Shown: positions 7,003 through 10,365 of the stretch, piece after piece
Layout of the letters: the number at the start of each line of letters is the position of its first letter
How positions within the stretch are numbered: position 1 is the first letter of the stretch
Assembly: GCA_030829675.1 (NCBI GenBank)
Contig: JAURAE010000042.1
Coordinates: forward strand, 1 to 10,365
Direction: 5' to 3'
From: Schleiferiaceae bacterium
Lineage (GTDB): Bacteria; Bacteroidota; Bacteroidia; Flavobacteriales; Schleiferiaceae
Length of the DNA: 10,365 nucleotides
Translations under genes and position numbers: made by a program
Notes under the pieces: model-generated
What the model was told of the DNA's origin: nothing
Database searches by the model: none
Seen by the model: only the letters and a program-made list of their open reading frames with translations

Positions 7003-8954
7003 TACTGGTGATCGGCAAAGAGCTGATCCAACGTTTGCTGCGATAGTGGGTGGTACGACGGGCGTGCCTTCGCATAAATCTCTTTGGCCCAAGCCTGACG
7101 CTTTTCATCCCCCTCGAGCATGCTCGCATACATCGGAACAATGAACTTACGGCGGCCCACAGTGGTCAAGAAGGACTCTACCTTCTCTTCATACACCTTG
7201 GGGTCAAAACCTTCAAAATCTGTCTTCAAAATGGCCGTATACCACGCGGCCACAATCTCTGGGTTTGGACTTCCAGTGAATCCATAATTCGCATCGGCCA
7301 ATCTATAATGGCCCACGGTAGCACCACCGGCTTCCAATCCTCTGATATAGCGCAACCATTCGTGAGTGGTCCATCGAATCGTCACGTCCTGCTCTAGGTA
7401 AACCATGGACTTCGCATCCGGATCTTCAGGGCTCACCCCAAGCAACATTTTCACTGCTTCATCTACGATGTAGAATCTGTTTGAGGCTGGGAACGGACAG
7501 TTGGCAGGCAATCCCTTGCCATATACCCATTCTTCCACGCCCACGGTATTCCACTCTTCCTGGGTCATCAACCCCGCCAATTCCTGCAGGAACTCCTCCG
7601 TAACACGCGTCTTAAACTTGTACGTATCGAAATACCCCTTTAAGAAGGCATCCCAACGCTCACGGCCTACGGTTTGCTCACAGAGTTTCAAAAAGTGGAA
7701 CCCTTTATCATAGGCTATGGCCGTCACTGCATCGTCCGGATTACGTCCTTCAAGATTTTGCTTCAGCCTTGTTGCATCAGGATCTTCCTCTAGCATCACT
7801 GCTAGCTCGCGTTGCAAATCATCGTAACTCAAGGCTTCCAACATGTCCGCAAAGTCCGGTCCATACACCGCATCCATAATGCGCATTTCAAAATACACTG
7901 TGAACCCTTCGTTGAGCCAGAAGTCGTTCCAGGTCGCATTGGTCACCAAATTACCGCTCCAGCTGTGTGCCAACTCATGAGCAATCAAGCTCGTCAAGCT
8001 CATATCTCCCACAATTACAGTGGGCGTCAAAAAGGTCAAACGCGGATTCTCCATCCCGCCAAAGGGGAACGACGGCGGCAAAACTAGCATATCGTAGCGT
8101 CCCCAGTAATACGGACCATAGAGGTACTCCGCACGTGAGATCATATCTTCAGTTTGGCTGAACTCAAAGGCCGCATTGCGCACCATTTCTGGCTCGGCAT
8201 ACACCCCTGAACGCTCGCCTAATTCTATAAAGGCCAAATCGCCAGCACCCAAGGCCAAAAGGTAGCTCGGAATAGGCTGTGGCATTGAAAACTCATATAT
8301 ACCATCCTCAGATTTCTGTGTGGGATTCGACGCGCTCATCAGCGCCAGCATGCCCTTAGGCACCTTGACCTTTGCACCGTAGGTAAATCTCACCCCTGGA
8401 CGGTCCTGACAGGGCACCCAAGTACGCGCCAAAATAGCTTGACTTTGGGTAAACAAGAAGGGCATGCGCTTTCCTTGGGTCAGCTCCGCAGGATACCACT
8501 GTAGCGCTTCGGATTCAGCCGATGTCTCGTAGGTGATCACTACCTCTTTATCGCCTTGATTGAGCATCACTACTAATGGTGTTCCCAATAACGCATCAGA
8601 TTTACCCAGATGCCATTGAGCAGGTAAGCCGCTTACTTTGACCTGTTTAATCTTTAGATCTTTAGTATCAAACACAATAGAATCACCAATGCTCTTTCCA
8701 CCCAACGTCCACAGTGCTGTGGCACGAATTATCTGCTTCTCAAAGTCAACATCAGCTTCCCAATACAATCGACTTACCACAGATTCGGCAGTACTATAAC
8801 TATGTGGATCATCAAACAATTCAGCGCGCACGCTGGTATCTCCATAAAAAACAGTCTCAGCAACAGGCGCCGGAGCCTCAGTGGTATTTTGACAATTCGT
8901 CAACGCGCCAACGGCAAAAACTGAAGCTACAAGGAGGGTGAAATTTCGATTCAT
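7002..8954 (-). CDS. M1-family aminopeptidase, leukotriene A4 hydrolase-like, exported
   Basis: A 650-residue zinc metallopeptidase that removes N-terminal amino acids from peptides. The zinc site is complete: HELAH at 326-330, with the third ligand E349 in LNEGF. The substrate-binding motif GGMEN is at 299-303 and the catalytic Tyr is Y415 in AYDKGF. The C-terminal helical domain of the LTA4H type (about 520-650) ends in ARPSYHPL, and R601-x-K603 aligns with the carboxylate-binding Arg563 and Lys565 of human LTA4H. Residues 1-21 form a signal peptide (basic start, hydrophobic core, Cys21), suggesting a lipoprotein or periplasmic enzyme; the residue before Cys21 is Asn, unusual for a lipobox. 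The ATG at 8954 gives this signal directly. The gene overlaps the AlkD gene start by one base and diverges from the YvlD-like gene across 34 bases. Confidence 0.95.
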   Translation of the reverse strand: MNRNFTLLVASVFAVGALTNCQNTTEAPAPVAETVFYGDTSVRAELFDDPHSYSTAESVVSRLYWEADVDFEKQIIRATALWTLGGKSIGDSIVFDTKDLKIKQVKVSGLPAQWHLGKSDALLGTPLVVMLNQGDKEVVITYETSAESEALQWYPAELTQGKRMPFLFTQSQAILARTWVPCQDRPGVRFTYGAKVKVPKGMLALMSASNPTQKSEDGIYEFSMPQPIPSYLLALGAGDLAFIELGERSGVYAEPEMVRNAAFEFSQTEDMISRAEYLYGPYYWGRYDMLVLPPSFPFGGMENPRLTFLTPTVIVGDMSLTSLIAHELAHSWSGNLVTNATWNDFWLNEGFTVYFEMRIMDAVYGPDFADMLEALSYDDLQRELAVMLEEDPDATRLKQNLEGRNPDDAVTAIAYDKGFHFLKLCEQTVGRERWDAFLKGYFDTYKFKTRVTEEFLQELAGLMTQEEWNTVGVEEWVYGKGLPANCPFPASNRFYIVDEAVKMLLGVSPEDPDAKSMVYLEQDVTIRWTTHEWLRYIRGLEAGGATVGHYRLADANYGFTGSPNPEIVAAWYTAILKTDFEGFDPKVYEEKVESFLTTVGRRKFIVPMYASMLEGDEKRQAWAKEIYAKARPSYHPLSQQTLDQLFADHQ

Positions 8955-8988
8955 AATGTGTACTTTTCGAGCAGTGAATATACCGCAG

Positions 8989-9342
8989 ATGAATCAAAAA
9001 CCCGGTTTACTGACCCGACTAGTTGTGAGCTCCTTGGCCGTTTTCGTGGCCGATTGGCTGCTGCCCGGCGTCACCATCGACTCCTTCGCCACGGCCATTG
9101 GTGTGGCCATCGTACTTGGAATCTTAAACGCAACCCTAAAACCATTGTTGATCATCATCACCATCCCACTAACTTTCTTCTCCTTGGGATTGTTCCTGTT
9201 GATCATCAACGCCATCATCATCGGCGTCGCAGATCAATGGGTCGACGGCATGCACGTAAGCAGCACTTGGACCGCAATCCTATTCAGCTTTTTGATCTCC
9301 ACGATCAGTTCCTGGATGTATAAATGGGGAGAAGGGCGCTAA
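8989..9342 (+). CDS. YvlD / phage-holin-4-2 family membrane protein
   Basis: A 117-residue, almost wholly hydrophobic protein with about four membrane helices (roughly residues 8-26, 33-50, 53-79 and 93-111). It carries the family's conserved core: an Asn followed by KP (N47, KP 51-52), then IPLTFFSLGLFLLIINA (59-75) with its central Gly and Asn. Despite the family name, most chromosomal members are not phage holins; their role is unknown, with links to envelope stress in some Firmicutes. No lysis or phage genes lie nearby. The frame extends upstream with an ATG at 8956, but homologues start just before the first helix, and 8989 avoids running into the aminopeptidase start. The stop codon overlaps the end of murI by four bases (convergent CTAA). 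Confidence 0.85.
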   Translation: MNQKPGLLTRLVVSSLAVFVADWLLPGVTIDSFATAIGVAIVLGILNATLKPLLIIITIPLTFFSLGLFLLIINAIIIGVADQWVDGMHVSSTWTAILFSFLISTISSWMYKWGEGR

Positions 9343-10124
9343 TCCAGCACCTTCGTATTCCATTGGGCTTTGATCCCGAATGTTTTAGTGGCCAATTCCA
9401 TGAAGCTCGGCGTCTTATCGCTCAGATAGAACGTCGTCTCCACCTCAGCGTCCGTCGAGGAAGACCCGCATTCCACTGCCACGGCTTCCGCCACGAGCGC
9501 AGGGGCATCTATCCAATCCACTCCCTCCAACAAGGTCGCTGCCGCCTGTTCCAATAACGGATAATGCGTACAACCCGGTACCAAGGCCTGTACCCCGTCC
9601 AATACCTTATCGTCTAAATAGTGTTTCAAGACTTGGGTTTCAATACCCGTGCCCAAGAATCCGTCTTCAATCAAAGGCACCAACAAAGGGGTGGCTAATG
9701 CACACAACGCTACCGAGGGATTCAGCGCAGCTAATTTCGTCGGGTAGGCACCACTCCTAACCGTAGCACGCGTCCCCAACAGCCCCACCTTCTCATGCGG
9801 TCCGGATGCGAGCGCCGCTACGACCGGGTCTATGACATTGATGAACACCAGCTCCGGGAACTCCGCCTCAAGCACCTTCCCCGCCGCGGCGCTCGCACTA
9901 TTACAAGCAATCACGATCAGGTCACAACCTTCCGAGGCTAGAAAGGAAACTATTTTGGTGCTGTAGGAGATGATGGCCGCATCGCTCTTGTCCCCGTAGG
10001 GCAGATGGAGCGTATCGCCATAATAGATTTTCGGCACGCCTGGCAAGCGCTGTTCTAGGGCTTGAAGTACGGTCAACCCGCCCAAACCACTATCAAACAA
10101 TCCTATTTTTTGAATGCCTTTCAT
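9339..10124 (-). CDS. murI: Glutamate racemase
   Basis: Cytoplasmic, cofactor-independent enzyme that interconverts L- and D-glutamate, supplying D-Glu for peptidoglycan. The 261-residue product starts with the signature IGLFDSGLGGLTVL (7-20), including D11 and S12. Both catalytic cysteines are present: C74 in ACNSASAA and C185 in GCTHYPLL. The first Cys motif has Ser where ACNTA is more usual, a mild change. PYGDKS at 42-47 is typical. ATG 10124 is chosen over an in-frame TTG three codons upstream because it places the first strand at the normal distance. The gene follows an OmpH-type chaperone gene, an order common in Bacteroidota, but a strong terminator stands between them, so murI probably has its own promoter. 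The 3' end overlaps the YvlD-like gene by four bases. Confidence 0.96.
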   Translation of the reverse strand: MKGIQKIGLFDSGLGGLTVLQALEQRLPGVPKIYYGDTLHLPYGDKSDAAIISYSTKIVSFLASEGCDLIVIACNSASAAAGKVLEAEFPELVFINVIDPVVAALASGPHEKVGLLGTRATVRSGAYPTKLAALNPSVALCALATPLLVPLIEDGFLGTGIETQVLKHYLDDKVLDGVQALVPGCTHYPLLEQAAATLLEGVDWIDAPALVAEAVAVECGSSSTDAEVETTFYLSDKTPSFMELATKTFGIKAQWNTKVLD

Positions 10125-10143
10125 CGGAGCCAAAATACGACAT

Positions 10144-10176
10144 AAAAAAACCCCTACGGCTCATTGCTGTAGGGGT
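10144..10176 (-). terminator. Rho-independent terminator after the OmpH-like gene
   Basis: Read on the minus strand, ACCCCTAC (10176-10169) pairs perfectly with GTAGGGGT (10157-10150). Two further G-C pairs inside the loop are possible after a mismatch. The hairpin is followed by a run of seven Ts (10150-10144). It lies 25 bases beyond the OmpH-like stop codon and 20 bases before the murI ATG. It is oriented to end the chaperone transcript and would limit readthrough into murI. Confidence 0.88.
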
Positions 10177-10200
10177 CCTAAGATTTTATCGCGTCGGGAA

Positions 10201-10365
10201 TTATTTGATGCCCAACTCTGCTTTAACCAATGGCATTACATCGTCGCCACCGTCCAAGTAAATCACGATTGCCTTTGATGGAGAAGCATCCAAGATGTAC
10301 GCGAAGCCATTATCTTCCGCCACCTTATTTACTGCGTTTTGAGCCTTCTCAATAATTGGAAGCAT
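10201..10365 (-). CDS. OmpH/Skp-family periplasmic chaperone, C-terminal part
   Basis: The last 54 codons of a minus-strand gene that enters from the right edge. The peptide contains LPIIEKAQNAVNKVAEDNG, then YILDASPSKAIVIYLDGG and DVMPLVKAELGIK. This matches the C-terminal end of OmpH/Skp proteins, where the coiled-coil arm returns to the beta-rich body domain and ends in a short helix. Skp-type chaperones hold unfolded outer-membrane proteins in the periplasm on their way to the BAM complex. The ATG codon at the window's last bases is almost certainly internal, because the family is about 160-200 residues long and this segment covers only its end. In Bacteroidota this gene usually lies in a bamA-ompH-ompH-murI series, which fits murI being next. 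Confidence 0.88.
   Translation of the reverse strand: MLPIIEKAQNAVNKVAEDNGFAYILDASPSKAIVIYLDGGDDVMPLVKAELGIK

Noticed and set aside
8958..9323. Plus-strand frame with His- and Arg-rich runs that look like a metal-binding protein
   Set aside because: It is the shifted frame of the YvlD-like gene; the His runs come from ATC codons of the Ile-rich membrane helices read out of phase.
8989..9342. Evidence of a prophage, from the holin-like family name
   Set aside because: The YvlD-type family is widespread on chromosomes, and no lysin, structural, integrase or attachment-site signal is present in the window.
10125..10133. TTG start for murI three codons upstream
   Set aside because: The ATG at 10124 gives the standard N-terminus, and the TTG overlaps the only candidate promoter box.

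Overview
This window looks like a chromosomal housekeeping segment from a member of the Bacteroidota, most likely a Flavobacteriales-type marine or freshwater bacterium of roughly balanced base composition. Three things point there. The protein types and their order are typical, especially an OmpH/Skp-like chaperone gene followed by murI, and an LD-carboxypeptidase gene followed by a YraN-family gene. The one clear promoter (TTG, 17 bases, TAccTTTG) matches the Bacteroidota -33/-7 consensus rather than the proteobacterial one. The S4 pseudouridine synthase carries the basic, low-complexity N-terminal extension common in that phylum. The taxonomic call is inference from these signs only.

Layout, left to right. 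Bases 1-1633 (minus) hold most of metG, methionyl-tRNA synthetase, which runs off the left edge before its C-terminus. A 66-base divergent gap with two short perfect palindromes separates it from a plus-strand block: an S66 LD-carboxypeptidase (1700-2542), a YraN/UPF0102 nuclease-fold protein (2599-2928), then, after its own promoter, an RsuA/RluB-type pseudouridine synthase (2991-3893) and, six bases later, a large AsmA-like membrane-anchored protein (3900-6323). A minus-strand pair follows, transcribed from right to left: an M1 leukotriene-A4-hydrolase-type aminopeptidase with an export signal (8954-7002) and an AlkD-type DNA glycosylase (7002-6295) that starts on the stop codon of the aminopeptidase. 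Diverging from the aminopeptidase is a small four-helix membrane protein of the YvlD/phage-holin-4-2 family (8989-9342). The right end holds minus-strand murI (10124-9339), a strong intrinsic terminator, and the C-terminal 54 codons of an OmpH/Skp-family chaperone (10365-10201).

The genes cover translation and RNA modification (metG, pseudouridine synthase), the cell wall and envelope (LD-carboxypeptidase, glutamate racemase, OmpH, AsmA-like, YvlD-like), exported protein turnover (M1 peptidase) and DNA alkylation repair (AlkD). The region is tightly packed: convergent genes overlap at their 3' ends (29 and 4 bases), and no gap reaches 100 bases.

I found no mobile element, phage module, CRISPR array, tRNA or rRNA, and no recognisable new defence or biosynthetic system. 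The points most worth a second look are the pseudouridine synthase, which keeps its catalytic Asp but has lost several residues around it, the possible 3' frameshift in the LD-carboxypeptidase, and the paired palindromes between metG and its divergent neighbour.
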